This document shows, one piece after another, positions 1-12,856 of a stretch of 64,000 nt of DNA (positions within the stretch are counted from its first letter, which is position 1; every line of letters begins with the position of its first letter). The stretch covers positions 24,324,001 through 24,388,000 of the forward strand of contig JAJNNQ010000040.1 of NCBI GenBank assembly GCA_027886175.1, read 5' to 3'. The position numbers were made by a program, and so were the translations under genes. Source of the DNA: Phylloscopus collybita (taxonomy: Eukaryota; Chordata; Aves; Passeriformes; Phylloscopidae). Under the pieces are notes generated by a model, which was not told the DNA's origin, searched no databases, and worked only from the letters and a program-made list of their open reading frames with translations.

Positions 1-3000
1 TCCCAAGGACTTTATTGTTACAACTCACAAACCTCTCCCAGAAAAGATGGATTCTACTAAATTTCACTGAAGGCATAGGACAGATTATGAGAAATGGCAT
101 GAAAAATGAACAGTTTGAGTCTCTGCATGTGTTTTCTACTCCTCCTTTGTCTGTTTGAGCAACCTTTGTTCTTCAGAAACGGTTAAATCATTTCCTGTGC
201 CTAATAGTTCCTGTTGGAAAACATGCCAGGATATGGCACCACTCAAATCTCCCTCTTACCTAAATATCAAACTGATGGTCCCACTGTCACTTTTTGTTGT
301 TGTTGTTGTTGATCATGGTTCCTGCAGGGAATCTACCCTCAACTATTAGTACCACAAGGGACAGCTGTAAATACTCCATCATAGCAAAAGCCACTAACAT
401 GTAATTCACATCTGCAAGTGTGCATAAACCTCTCTGTACACATTGCTGTGCTGACTATACTTCAAAAACTCTTATGTGGCTTAAAAGAAGAACAGAAACT
501 CATATATACACCATAGGAGGGAGGTACAGTAGCTTCATATTTCCTCTGCAGAAAGAGTTCCATGGGAACTCATACCATTAATTTTTAAACTAGACTCCCA
601 AGCAAAATCCCTACTATGGTATGAGTCCTATTGGCTGAAAAATGTGTGATTTTTCTGTTCAATTTTTTTTATATATAGAAAAATTCTTGTAATAAGGTTA
701 TTATAAGGAGAATAGGTTTTTTTCTCACTAGTAAGTTATGTTAATGAGAAAAATGAGTTGCTTTTTTTTTGAAGTATGCATTTTCTCACTAACATAACAT
801 GTGCCTGTATTTTACAGAAGAGCAGTAGAAGGTGAACAGTGATGACAGTCATTCTGTGAGCAGCATTTGAAGAAGAATGATTTCTAAATCTATATTTTGA
901 TATTTTTAAGATAGAAGTACTTCTTAAAAAATCAGGTTGATCCAGTATAATTTATGTAATATAATCCATATTGCTGCAACCTGATTTAATTTTAAATTAG
1001 ATCAACTATATAGACAATCTTTAAAAAGGTGTTCATGCAGAAAGTCAATGAGAAACCACTGCTCCAGAAAATATTTATTGTGCAAATAAACCATTTGATA
1101 CAGGCAAGTGACCATGGAGTGACTGAGTGGGTGCAGCAAGCCCCCTCTGCAGTCACAGGACCTGCAGACATCATTATATTGAGCCTGCTGCAAGATGAAA
1201 AGTGTTTGCTTAGATCGTGGAAAAGGTGGTGTAAGGTCATGCATTTAAGCTGCAGTCAGGGTAACAGGGAGACTGAGAGATGCACACACTGTCTGGTACT
1301 GTGATTTGACTGAAGATGAGCTCAGCCCTAGTAACAATTGCTAGAGATTGTGGGGCCATCACCCTGACAATCTGCAGTGCTACTGCATTTTGTGTATTTG
1401 CCTTCATTTTCCTCTGAACTGGACAGAACTGCAAGGGGCCAACAGCTCAGAAGATGCCTTCTGAAGGAAAGTATATGGAATTTAAACTGGGTTTTTCTGG
1501 ACCTTCCAGTGAAGAAGTATATGCTGGGAAATTCTCTAACTACTCCTTTTTGCCAGTTACCTAAATAAGACTTGGAGTTTACATAGCTGGTGCCTTGCAT
1601 GCTTGCATCCATGTGGGGAGAAATTTCTTGCTGCTAGTTTTACTGACATGTGAAGACATAAGTTAAAACATTTATGAGATGTTTACTCCATGCTCCAGAA
1701 AAAAGCAAGCAAACAAACACCCTCCATTTTTGTCCTTTGTGGGTTTTTTGTTTGTTTTTTTTTTAATTTTCAAAGATAAACTTTCACACAGCATATCAAA
1801 GGAAATTCTCTTTGCCTCATAGTCTGAGAACTGTAGCAGCTAGGCTGAAAGGCTCAGCAAAACAAAAGCACAACAGACTGAAATTTAGCAAGAGATTTTA
1901 AATTATAGGGACAATTGCCAACAGCTAATCTTTTATTTAGTTAGAGTTGGCTTCTACCCCAGATGGTCACAAAACCATGTCCAAGGGTTCTGAGTGATGT
2001 GCCAAGGAGATTTGAGGTCTGTCAACAGTAGTCTTGTTTCACGGTTGACCATGCAAGAACTAGAACAGAATTCTGTGAATAAACTATTAATAGAAAATAC
2101 AAGCAGCCAAGGCAAAAGGAGATGAATTGCCTTATTGAAGAGGTATTGACAAAGGATAAATTTTAGTCTAATGACACCAGTTTCCTAAGGGGCCCGGTAC
2201 GTTCAGTGCATCAAAATTGGCTACAAATGCAGATGATTTGGAGCAGTTAAATTATTCTTTGATATCTGTCCTCCTGAAGCAGCTCCACCTATTGCATTCA
2301 TTCCATCCTGCCTCATTATGGCTTCCTTATTTTGAGCCCAGGAATGATCTGTGACATTTCTCAAGCTGTGATGGTCTGCTTTGAGCACAAAGTGAGCACA
2401 GCCCAGGCCATGCAGAATTCAGCAGATGAGGGGAGATGGAGAAGGTGGAGGCACATTAAGAGAAACCCATAGAGTCATTTTTCTGCAGTGAAGGAGGAGT
2501 TGTGAGGGAAGGAAAAGGTGGGTTTCTCTCTTCACACATCTTATTAACAGGGCAGCAGAATTATGGAAAGAACTTAGGGTCTGTTTGTGCTTTGCAGTCC
2601 AGTAATGCTGAAAGACAGCCAAGTTAGCCATGGAACTAAAAGCAGGAATAAAAGCAGAGTTGTTCCCAGAATAAATTGAACTGTTAAGACAATAACGAGC
2701 CCTGGTGGAACTTGATGGTAATGTAGCTATGGTACCCCCAGGCCAGAGCTAGTATTTCACTGAACATACTCTTATTAATCTCTAGGAGATCCTTAAATGT
2801 GGAATTTGCTCAATGAACTGGAATAATTAGGAGAATAGATAACAAGAAAATTAATCTCTTTTGCTGTACAAAACAGAATGAATGTCTGGCAGATGCTGCA
2901 GTTAAGTCCACCTTAAAATTTTTCATATGTGACCAACGCTAGCAGCAGATCCTGTTTCTCAGAGTGCTGTCTGATACCTCCATAATGGTCCTCCTTCTGA

Positions 3001-3339
3001 TGTGGTTTCCAAATTCATATTTCTTTTCTGTAATCAAATTAACTCCTTTGGGATCACTGTTATGGGAGGGCATCCAGAATCATTTAAGTGAGGTGAGCTG
3101 AAGAGTGTGAAATGGAGGAGCTTAAATGGAATAAATTGCAGGTAGGGAAAGTGTGTTTAAAACCAGCCTGGTGCTAAAGTTGTAAAATAATTGTGTCACT
3201 AGTTGGATGGGCAATTACAAGCCTTGAAATACGAGGATATTAGGAGACCACAGAACATTCAATAATTCTGTTCAGATTTTATCTTGGTTTAAATTTCACT
3301 GGTATAATTCTGGGCAAGGTCAGGCTTTTGCATCAGGAT
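1..3339. other. non-coding unique sequence
   Basis: No gene is supported. Open frames here are at most 94 codons, occur on both strands over the same bases, and show no domain or splice context. The DNA is AT-rich with scattered homopolymers (T runs near 665 and 760, and a T/G-rich run near 1740-1765) and a short TTG run at about 294-311. No repeat family was recognised by eye. Confidence 0.6.
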
Positions 3340-3401
3340 GTTGAGTTGGACTCAGTGATACTGATGGGTCCTTTCCAGCTCAGCATGTTCTATGATTCTA
3401 T
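3340..3401 (+). mobile_element. CR1 LINE, 3' terminal stub
   Basis: The stretch reads like the last 60 bases of a CR1 3' untranslated region: a GTTGGACT word, then GGGTCCTTTCCAGCTCAGCATG, ending in TCTATGATTCTAT, the CR1 tail type. Only the 3' end survives, as expected from 5' truncation during target-primed reverse transcription. No coding part remains. The call rests on remembered CR1 consensus sequence, not on a database search. Confidence 0.8.
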
Positions 3402-6400
3402 AAAAATCAGTAATCATGCAATGAAGATTTACCTTAGAACTTGGGACAGACATTGTGTGAATGTGAAGTTATCATTTATATTGGATTTATTTATCTCTGC
3501 AGAACATGTCGCCCTTGTAATTATTTGTTTACTTCAAAGCACCATTAAATTAACAGTTTTTATGATTTATCTCCTATGTATAAACTGCTGGAAATCTGAA
3601 GGAAATTAGTTTGCAAACCTAGACAAATTGAAAGTAATCAAATTATCCAAAAAGATGTTTCATAATTAGAAGTAAATTGCTATCTGATAAGAAAAATTCC
3701 TCCTCCACCTGTCACCAACATAAGAAACACACAGAGTAACTCTATTGCTGAAAGACTTGAAAAGATGGTAACACTGCTTCTCCCTCTAAAGGGAAGGGTC
3801 AAAGGGTTGTTTGATTTACCAGAGAGGAAGCAAAGTGCTTTTAAAAAACTTCTTGCTATGAAAAAGTCCTTCTTCTCTTACAAGCAAATTGAATCTGGAG
3901 TCTACTATATGGCTATGTGGCAACATTTGTGAAATGTTTCCTGGGGTCAAAGGAGTCTCATGTTCACACATTTGAGGAACATGTGACGTTCTATGATGCC
4001 ATCTGTCTGTGAGGACACAGTTGTCAGGGAAAACCCAGCACCTGGCAAAAGAAATTGTTAAGCACACTGGTCACCCACCACATGACTGGCATAATTCTGT
4101 TTTGTGCATCTGCCAGCTGTGCATCTCAACTGTAACACTGCTCACAGGAAAGGCTGAGCTGTTATGGTAAAATTAAGTGATTCCCCAATATCTAAAACAC
4201 CTTGAGAACTCAGGAGTCAAGTCCTCAGCTGATGTAATGAAGGATTGCTCCATCACTGTGTCTGGAGCTCTTGTTCCCCAAGGGTCATGTTCCCCAAGAG
4301 AGCTTTGTTTTCCCTGAAAGCAATGGAAAGGCTTTTATTTTTTTAAATGGGTGGCTGTTCGGTGTAAATTCTGAATTTTATTTGTAACTTATGGCATGGC
4401 TCACCTCTAAAATCACCTCTGGAGAGTATAATTGGAGCTCCTTCTGCTGAAGCATTTGGTTTGGCTATATTTTATTTTGCTGTTCAGCTTAGTGATGTGA
4501 AAGTCTTGTAGTCATTTATTCCCTTCTCAGGTGACCATCCTTATTGGGAAAGCAACCTGTACAGCACACAGGAACACTCAGAACTTATTTGAAGCCTTCA
4601 CTGGAGACTGTACACGTCAAGTTAACATTGAAAAGACATACATATTTGATGAGACAGGCTTTTGCATGAGCAGAATGAATGAGATTGTTCAGAAGCAATG
4701 AACATCTGGTGCCAGATGAAAATGCTGTGGTTTTAAATTTTGTTAAACTGTGACGTGTGAACAAAATATACAGTAGTTATCAGTAAATGATCTGGAACCT
4801 GTTTAACCATAAAATGACATGGGATCTCAGTTTTTCATTCTAGATAATTCTAGTCATTAGAATTTTTCAGCAAGTTTTGTTTATTATATTCCAATATTCT
4901 CTATGACAATGTACAACTTTCTCTTTTTCTTCTCCCCAGCTAATATCTGTAGCATCTTGGTTTATATCAGGCTTATATAACAACTATGTAGCAGACACCT
5001 CAAGAGCAGCAGATCAGGTGTGCTTTGATTCTGGATTACCTGCAATGGGGAATAAAGAATTAAATTGGCATAGAAGAGAAAAGAAGATACAAAATAAAGG
5101 GATATTCTTAAATTTTTTTTTCTAGTTCATTTCTAGAAAAATGGAAATAAAATTGAGAGTTGTTTTTCATACCCGTAATAAGCCTGTGAACATATCCCTA
5201 GAGGGCTGCCAAAGGGTAAGAAAACACTGAAATTTTCTATTCTGATTAATGATAATTTCTTCCATATCCTTCTCTGACTCCAATAGCTCTCCATAAGGAC
5301 AAGACTATTAAAAAAGAATTCTGATTTCAGCTTATGGGGTTTTCTGTTTGACTGTTGATCAGAATGTGAAAGGAGAAATACCAAGGAGGCATGAGTTGAA
5401 GCAAAATTTGAGGTGATACCTCAAATGTAGCACTGATGTGTGTCTGTTGTATGTTATTACCAGCAAACAAAACAGTTTCATCAGCTGGAAGGACAGCTTG
5501 AAGATATGGCCAGAATCTTCATGTCCAGCTGGAACTAGCTTGGAAACAGTAAGGAACTGTTTTTACCTTTACCTTTCTATGATAGCTGAGAATAAACATA
5601 AACCCAAAGTATTCAATAGAGTCAAATAGGCTTTGGCTGTTAATAATGTCACATGTGATACCAGTAGGAGAAAGACACAAGAAAAACACTTTTTTCTGCT
5701 TCCCACAGCTATAGCTTGGATATAGGACAGTAGGTTGTCCTGGGGTTTTTTCATTCACTTTTTTTCATTGAAATCAAAGTCATCGAAACTGAAGACAGAG
5801 GAATTGAAAAGTGATATGATAAGAGATATTTTCTGAAATAAGATACCTCTCAATGAGATTCACTGTTAAATAAGTTTATTGCTAAATGAAGTTCGTGGCT
5901 AAATTCTCTCTGAAAGAAATATTCTCCTTCTGATTAGATAGAAAGAAGCTGTTGGTCAGCACTTCAGATTAACAATTCAATTTATTATTATTATTACTAC
6001 TATACTACTACTACTATTACTATATCTATTTTAAACCATAAAGATTAAGTCTTCAAACTCCTAACCTTTGACAACATTATTCAAAATTCCAAAATGTGCA
6101 GGCAAAGTATTTAGCTTTTTTACAACAATACTACTTATTATCCCTAACTTTTCAGGAAAGATCAATCTACATAATTTTAATCATTTCTCTTGTCTGTTTA
6201 TTCCCTCAACATTAGGAATTTTAACAATGCTTCTACTCATACTGCTTTATGATTATTCCCTCTTCAGTTTGGCACGTATGGTATTTCACTTCTCTGATCA
6301 GCTTTGTTTACATTCCTATGTTTTCTGCACTTTTTAGATTTAACTCCCCAATTCTTTCAATTTGATTTAACAAAGATTTCTCCTGGCTTCAGCAGAGGGG

Positions 6401-8380
6401 CAGCTTCTTTCTCAGATGTACACTAGAAAGCATAAGTGATGTGGATTTCCACTGCCTGCAGCTTAATCCTCTATCTTCTTCAGTGTAATAGCAGTAGATT
6501 ATATTTTATCAAATGTATTTTAGTCAAATTTTAAGTTCTCTTTAGTGTTACAAAGTCTTTGAGAAGGATTTCAATGTAGGTTTTTAACTGAAATACAAGC
6601 AGATCAACCTCAAATTTTGATGTGAATCTGGTGCCTCACCCCTCTGCTTTGAAAATCCGTTATTCACTAGACATTACTATTTAAAAATTCTCTTTTTTCA
6701 GAAGCAATTATGAGTTGTAGGGCACATGTCTCATTGACCTTCAAGGTGCCACAAGCAAGATTAGTTCTCACTGTTTCTGCACTCTGGGCAAAGAATTTCC
6801 ATATTCCCACAGTAAATTGGGAGCTACAATGAGCTGTTAATATTTAGTGTCTAATTCACTTTCGAAATGTTGTCTTTCTGGTTCTGCAGTTTATTCAGAA
6901 GTTAAGTCAGCCTCAGTCTTTTAAAACTCAGAACTTTTTTAAAAAGAACTAAAAATTCTTCAGTAATATTATTTATTAAGTATTTTTGAGACACTTTTTA
7001 ATATGACACTAGAAGAAGGTAGCTAAAATATGCAGATCTTTTCCAGACAATGCATTGTAACTCAGTGAAAAACTAGATGCTTGAGACAGAAATTTTTGCT
7101 TGAAATTCTGTGGTTTGTATACAGCAGGATGTCAGACTGGTTGTTTACTAAGAAGTTTTTGGGATTTCTTATTGTATGAACAATGCAATATTCACTGACC
7201 CAAATATCAGCAGTAAGAGTGATCTCTTTATATCCAGAAAACAAAAGGCTGTGTCATTTTATCATAGTTGGTAATTCTACATGAACCTTATGTAAAATAA
7301 ATAAAATATTTTATTATGAGAATTCTACTTTTGATCCATTTTTCAGGCAACTTTATATGCTGTGTAAACATCAGCTAAACTTAGCAATGCAAGAGAGGAC
7401 AGAAATTGCATAGGAACAGTGTTGACTCTGCCGTAAGAATTTTAATCCTAGTATGATATAAAGAACCTCTCCACTTTATTCTTCCATCTTGCACTGGTAT
7501 CGTCATGCACCATAAATCAGACTTACTGGTTTATGAATTAGCAGACCTGCAAGCAAACCCTGACAGGAGAATTAAATGGTCCAGAGAAAATTGTTTTCAG
7601 CCCTACAGAGAAGAAGAAAAACACAAAGAATTCTGTGAAGAACTTCTGGTGGACTCAAAGAGTCTTATATCAGTACCCAATATTATCTCTGTATCCAGTG
7701 ATGTAGACTATAACTTTTTGCTTTTAGAGATATGAATCTTGTTTGACATGCCCTGAATATATGAAGTTAGTCACATGGTAGGCTCAGGACCAGGACACAG
7801 AACTGCCGGATCTGAAGTGAGACAGCTCTCATGTCAGGTTTCAGCCTAGTTACGTATGCCACATTTGTACTTTCTGGATTTCCTGTGGTTACAAATAAGT
7901 AGAATCACTGATCTAGGCGGTACCCTTTACCCTCAATTTCCCTTTCCACTAAGCATCTCTTTCCAAGAATTTGCTTTTGCCATTGTTGTTCACATTTTGA
8001 ATAGTATTAGGGTGACAAAAGCAATCAAAGCCATGGAGAGAGCTAAGAAAGTTATTTAAATCATCTTTGACTTAATGGATTTCAACACAGAACTTGCTGA
8101 AACTGGGCTGTGAATAGCTACAGCACCAGGAAATGTGAAAGGCTTTAAAATGCCACGTTTTATTATATAAAACAAACTGGTTACTGACCCCACCTCATAA
8201 CTGTGTCACCCAAAACATGGATGAGGCCCTAACCATGCATGGCAGTCTCATGTTGAAAAATGAAAAAAAAAATTAATAAAGAGTAAATATTAAAAGTCAG
8301 CAGCATAAAAAGATGAAAAGGGCAAAATGGGAGCCACACCACTGCCTTACTGTTAACATCTGCAGTGACTATGCATTTAT
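3402..8380. other. non-coding unique sequence with one microsatellite
   Basis: About 5 kb without a supportable gene. The most protein-like open frame (7505-7735, + strand, 76 codons, hydrophilic, rich in E, D and K) has no recognisable domain and no obvious splice context, so it is not called. A TTA/CTA repeat lies at 5981-6023. The remainder is AT-rich unique DNA. A weak MIR-like phrase near 4165-4235 is too diverged to call. Confidence 0.6.
5981..6023. repeat. (TTA/CTA)n trinucleotide microsatellite
   Basis: An imperfect trinucleotide array that changes from TTA to CTA units along its length, with one two-base slip (CTATACTA) near 6001. The mixed units suggest an old array that is probably stable, although it may still vary in length. 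Confidence 0.9.
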
Positions 8381-8716
8381 AGAATCATACCATGGTTTAG
8401 GTGAGAAGAGACCTTTAAGATCATTTGGTTCCAACCCCCCTGCCATGGCCAGGATCCCCTTCCACTGGACTAAGTGGCTCAAAGACCCATCCAGCTTGGC
8501 TTTGGAGAATTCTAGGGACTGGGCATGCACAACTTCTCTTGGCAACCTGTTCCTTTGCCTCACCACCATCACTGTAAAGTATTTCTTCCTAATATCCAAA
8601 CTACTCTCTTTGAGTTTGAAGCCATTACCCCTTGTCCTATCACTGCATGACATTGTAAAAAGACCTTCTCCATTCCCTTTTAGGTGCTGGAAGGTGCTGC
8701 AATTGCTTGTATGTGG
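8381..8716 (-). mobile_element. CR1 LINE fragment: end of ORF2 plus 3' UTR
   Basis: Read on the minus strand, this is a 5'-truncated CR1 element. It holds the C-terminus of the ORF2 endonuclease/reverse-transcriptase polyprotein followed by the 3' UTR. A reading frame across it encodes CR1 hallmarks in order: [31 protein letters not shown], then a KAKLDG segment. The UTR has the AACCCCCCTGCCATGG-type block (plus-strand sense) and ends in a diverged TATGATTCT tail. It lacks the endonuclease and all polymerase catalytic motifs, so it cannot be functional. The plus-strand open frame over the same bases (8313-8729) is an antisense shadow. Confidence 0.93.
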
Positions 8717-10064
8717 ATGCCTCAGATGACATCTCAATATCTCTATTGATCATTATTGACATCAGCCACAAAGGAAACCCTGTGGCTATTTATCTATGGA
8801 CAAAATTTAAGTTGGATGCAAATGATCACCAAGTGAATGTTTTTCAAAATGTCCAGTGTCCCTATTTTTTAAAATCTCTAGGCAGCTACTCCCAGTAGAA
8901 GTCAAAGATGTTCTGATTAATAGTTTCACTTAATTGTTTCACCATTTCACTGGTTAAAATGACCTTCTATCCCTCTTGAGGCTTCTATTCAGAGCAAAGC
9001 TCCCTGGTAATTAAATCCTCACTAAAGGACATTAATTTATGTACCTATGCTTCCCTTATGCTGTTTTGTCCCTGTGGCCTCTGCTCTGGCTTCCAGCCAG
9101 TTGCCCCTCTCTGGCTCAGGGCACACACTCGACTTGTCCCAGGGGCTCCCTTGCAAGAACACAGGCTCCTTTGCCACTCAGTGCCACAAAAAGATGAGGA
9201 GGAAGGTGTTTTTGGGACAGTCTGCCTTTTTGCCCATCTCTCCCCATCCCACCACTGTTCTGCCTGCTAGACTGCTGAAAATGGTCACCCACCAGCTGAG
9301 TGATCCAAGAAAACATTGCTGTCCAGTTGCAATTACAAAGATGGACATTTAAGTCCACTATCTTTTTTATTTTATGAGAGGGAAAGGAAGATCTATGTCC
9401 CCAGTAAACTTGAGCTCTGACCAGAAACGACATTGAAAAAATATTATAGATCTGCAATGTCACTTCATAAGTCAGACAAAAATGTGGTATAATAAATACC
9501 TGCTCTCATCCTCCTTCACTGAAGCTGTTTTTCATTTTGATTGGTGATTTTAAAAAGCTCATTTCTTAGTTTTCTATTTTACCTCTAGGAAGGTTTTCCA
9601 TTATGCAGTTCCTATAAATATATGAAAACAGAGATCACAATAAACCAATATATTTACTGAGACTAGAACATTCTTTCTTCTCAAATGAAATGATGCTGGT
9701 GCTATAAACAGCTGAAAATATTTTACTGAGGTATCAACAGCCTCAGGATCTGTATTAATAACAGGCTTGTTAGAGTGTGAAATGTCTCGTGGCTTTTCTC
9801 CAGGGTGTTTAAACAAATACACTGCTAAGAATAAGGGAACTATTTTACTTTTACTCTCACTTTGAGACTTTCAAATTTTCATTTACTTTACAGGTATCTG
9901 TTCTGCTTTTCAGTCATGTAAGTGAGAGACTCATCAAGCCAGAGTCCACACATAGGAGCAGGTCTGAAAGTACCTGGGAAATGAACTGGAAGTAGTGTTT
10001 TTGAAGGCAGGGTTAGTCAACTTATTACACAATGACAAAAACTGCATCCTAGCTATAAGACTTC
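8717..10064. other. non-coding unique sequence
   Basis: No supported gene. A GC-richer patch at about 9045-9345 is open on both strands (101 and 115 codons). It has no domain resemblance, and open frames overlapping on opposite strands are expected by chance in a patch poor in stop codons. No repeat was recognised. Confidence 0.55.
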
Positions 10065-10213
10065 GTTTGTTTTTTGTTGTTCTTTGTTTGTTTGTTTTTT
10101 GTTTTTTGTTTGTGGTGGGGTTTTTTTGTGTGGTTTTGGGGTTTTTTGGGGTTTTTTTGGGTTTTTTTTGTTTGTTTGGTTGGTTGGTTGGTTTTTTGTT
10201 TGTTTTTTTTTTG
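10065..10213. repeat. T/G low-complexity tract with G-runs
   Basis: About 150 bases made almost only of T and G. Stretches of TTTG and GGTT repeats flank a core with G runs at 10117-10120, 10138-10141, 10148-10151 and 10159-10161. Four runs of 3-4 G make a G-quadruplex possible on the plus strand, although the first loop is long (17 bases). Apparent F/V/G-rich or K/N/T-rich proteins from this tract are artefacts of composition. Confidence 0.92.
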
Positions 10214-11851
10214 CACCCATGTAAATTTAGTTCATTTAACCTGTCATTTAAGAATTCCAAATAAATTAAAATAAACAAAAAAACAAACCAGAAGAAAACA
10301 AACAAGTCACAAAATTTATATAGATCTTTCCTTGTGTTCTGAGCTTGGTAGCAACCATTGGTGTATTGCTCCAAAAGCAGATTGGTTTTGTGAGTTGTTT
10401 TGATTTAGGGAGAGGTAATCTGCCCAATTATCTTTTTTATATTGTATACAAATCAGAATTCATAAGATAATCAGACAGCTTTGAAAAGGATTGTGTAGTT
10501 CAAAAGATTGAAACAAGTAAAAGAGAATAACTTGCTTAAGCCATGAAATATTAAAAAAATCAGTCCATCAAAAGTTCAGATAGGGTCCCCAACAGGGACA
10601 TGTACAAACTCTCTAAACCTAATCCAGAATCTTTATTGGAAGCCTTAACTACTTGTTTTGGTATTGCATGATTGTGATTCTGAGGTGACCAGAGATCGTT
10701 GTACAGCCAAATAAAAGTAGAGCTGCTGGGCATGCAATGCCATTGGGAACTGAAGTTACCTAGCTGGCAAAATAGAGGAACATAAAATAAGTAGTAATGA
10801 AAATAACTTTGTCATCTAACTTAACCCCTTGCTCATACTGGGGGGGTGGTTTTCTTCCACTTTTTCAAACAAATTGGCTCAGGGTTTTGTGACTGGCTTC
10901 AATGTATTTGTTGTTTGCCATTGCTGTCCAGTCACCCTGTAAAACAATTAGTGCATTTGTGAAAAGAATGCTAGCTGTATCTGTGAGAGTAAGTCATTGA
11001 CCTGGAAGTAGTCTTGGAAGTGGAACTTACTGATGTCCATGCCTGCAGAAGAAAACTTTTTAGGGATGTCTATTGAGAGACAACAGATGTGAAAGATTGC
11101 AGAAGGGGGATCCTACGTTTTGTGAAATCCAGGACTGAGCAGGGAATCAGCACCCTGCCCTGTAACATTCCAACCAAGATAATACTCAGGATAATACTGA
11201 GGACATTTGAAGTGCAGTGTCCTCAGAAGCACTGCACTGCAAGTGCTGCCAAGCTCTGTGAGCCAAAACCAACATCATAGAAAAAGAAGGAGTTGTAACT
11301 GCTCTTCCCTGCAAGAACAGAAAATGCACAGGACTAAAATGGATGAAGGAGGGATGGTGTCACTGAACACTTGAAAAGATAACAGTGGAAAAATGCTAGA
11401 AATTAATACTATCAGTATATCAAACCTATTAAGCTTTCAGCTTCACTTGGCATTTTCAATGACATTTCCTCAGCTAGAAGGTGAACTGTACTGTAAATAC
11501 CCTGGAGTCACAGATCATTTGAGCAGCCTCAGTCTGCGCAATGTTTACATGTGATTAGTTTTACAAGAGTGCATGGAATAATTTAAAATTGAGTACATAA
11601 AGCATACTTTTGATAATCACATGTTCACTCTAGGCATGCTTGAATTTATTTATATTCCTAATTATCTTTATCAACAAACATTTCCAGATTGCTTCTGACT
11701 TATCTATTAAAATATACTTGGTGCTAATCAAAACTGTGCATAACCTACTAATCGTGCTGTCAGCTGCTACTATCTCCATGGAGATGGCAAGATCGTGGGA
11801 AAAAAAACCAAACCAAAATTAAATTGTATGGTTATTTAACCTGGTATTTGT
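10214..11851. other. non-coding unique sequence
   Basis: No supported gene or recognisable repeat. Open frames are at most 63 codons inside the interval and have no family resemblance. A run of seven G lies near 10841. Confidence 0.6.
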
Positions 11852-11996
11852 TGAGGGGCATATCACCCTGGAAGTGTTCAAAAGGGATGTAGATGTGGCA
11901 CCTGGGGACATAGTTTAGTGGTAAATGTGGTGGGAATGGGTTAGTAGCAGGCCTCAATGATCTTAGAGGCCGCTTCCAGCCTTTATGATTCTATGA
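11852..11996 (+). mobile_element. CR1 LINE, 3' end
   Basis: A 5'-truncated CR1 copy in sense orientation. It begins in the last ORF2 codons (CCTGGAAGTGTTCAAAA), continues through the 3' UTR landmarks GATGTGGCAC and ACATAGTTTAGTGGT, then CAATGATCTTAGAGG, and ends in TTTATGATTCTATGA. The 3' half differs from the copy at 3340, so the two probably come from different CR1 subfamilies. No functional coding capacity remains. Confidence 0.92.
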
Positions 11997-12754
11997 CTCA
12001 ATTCTGTGTTTCCATGTTGGTTCTAAAGGGCAAGGAAAAAAAGATATATTTAGGAGGCTTGGACAGCCAAAACTGTGATCAGGTTTATAAATATTTGAAA
12101 ATGACAAAGTGTAGGCAAAGGCCCTTGCAAGACAGTGTGATTTTTGTAAGTAGGACTTAAACAATTAATTTCAGTTTGCACTCTGTAAACAATTCCATGT
12201 CAATCAGAAAGCAGCAAATGCAAGACTGTTTTTCAGTGTAATAAGCCAAAAAAATAAGAACTTTTTTTCACTTGGGAACATTTCCTACTGTTATGAACTG
12301 CTATTTTGTCTTACTGAATTATTTAATTGTTATTGATTTCCATGCTGGTAGCACCCAGATTCTTGGAGATGTCTCAAGCAGTGATTGAATACATGATCAT
12401 GCACACTCACCAAAATACAATCTTACCTGAAATGTTCTGGTGTCAGTTAACAAGGCAAGAAATACCTTTATTATTTTTACTCCTCAGAGTAAAAATTAAG
12501 ATCTGGAAAGATCAGGGCTGTTACAGGTCCTGTAATTGACCATGAACAAGCAGGCAGAAATTCCTTGTTTTCAGGAATGTGAGCACAGCACAGGCCTGCA
12601 CGGAGCAGGGCTGCAAGGCCAGGTCCCAGTTTATCACTTAATGGCACTCTGAGACTTAGCTCTGTGCACAAGGGTAAGTCCAGCAATACAAATTGGTTAA
12701 AGGGACTGACAAAGACACGAGAGACCTTCCTAACAGCCATCCAGCTTCCCTCTA
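11997..12754. other. non-coding unique sequence
   Basis: No gene supported. A minus-strand open frame (12477-12797, 106 codons) starts inside the neighbouring CR1 fragment, which supplies its only recognisable residues (QRRATKVVNHLEG), and then runs into unrelated sequence. It is therefore a chance extension. Confidence 0.55.
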
Positions 12755-12856
12755 GGTGATTTACCACCTTTGTGGCCCTCCTTTGCATGTTTCCCAATAT
12801 CTTAATTCTTTTTTTTTTTTAATATTGTGGTGCTCAAACCTGCACACAGGACTCAG
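12755..12856 (-). mobile_element. CR1 LINE, internal ORF2 fragment
   Basis: On the minus strand this encodes the CR1 segment containing QRRATKVVNHLEG (the plus-strand landmark is TTTGTGGCCCTCCTTTGCATG). A further CR1-like block, GTGCTCAAACCTGCACACAGGACTCAG, follows after a poly-T interruption at about 12809-12820. Both the 5' part and the 3' UTR are missing, so the copy was broken after insertion. It is diverged and probably old. Confidence 0.75.

Noticed and set aside
4165..4235. Possible MIR core (minus orientation)
   Set aside because: Only AATTAAGTGATTCCCCAA resembles the core; too diverged to separate from chance.
6068..6337. Hydrophobic 89-codon frame suggesting a mitochondrial insertion
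   Set aside because: Composition is membrane-like, but no run of residues matched a mitochondrial protein I know; AT-rich DNA gives such frames by chance.
7505..7735. 76-codon hydrophilic frame with protein-like composition
   Set aside because: No recognised family, no obvious splice sites, and isolated in several kilobases of non-coding DNA.
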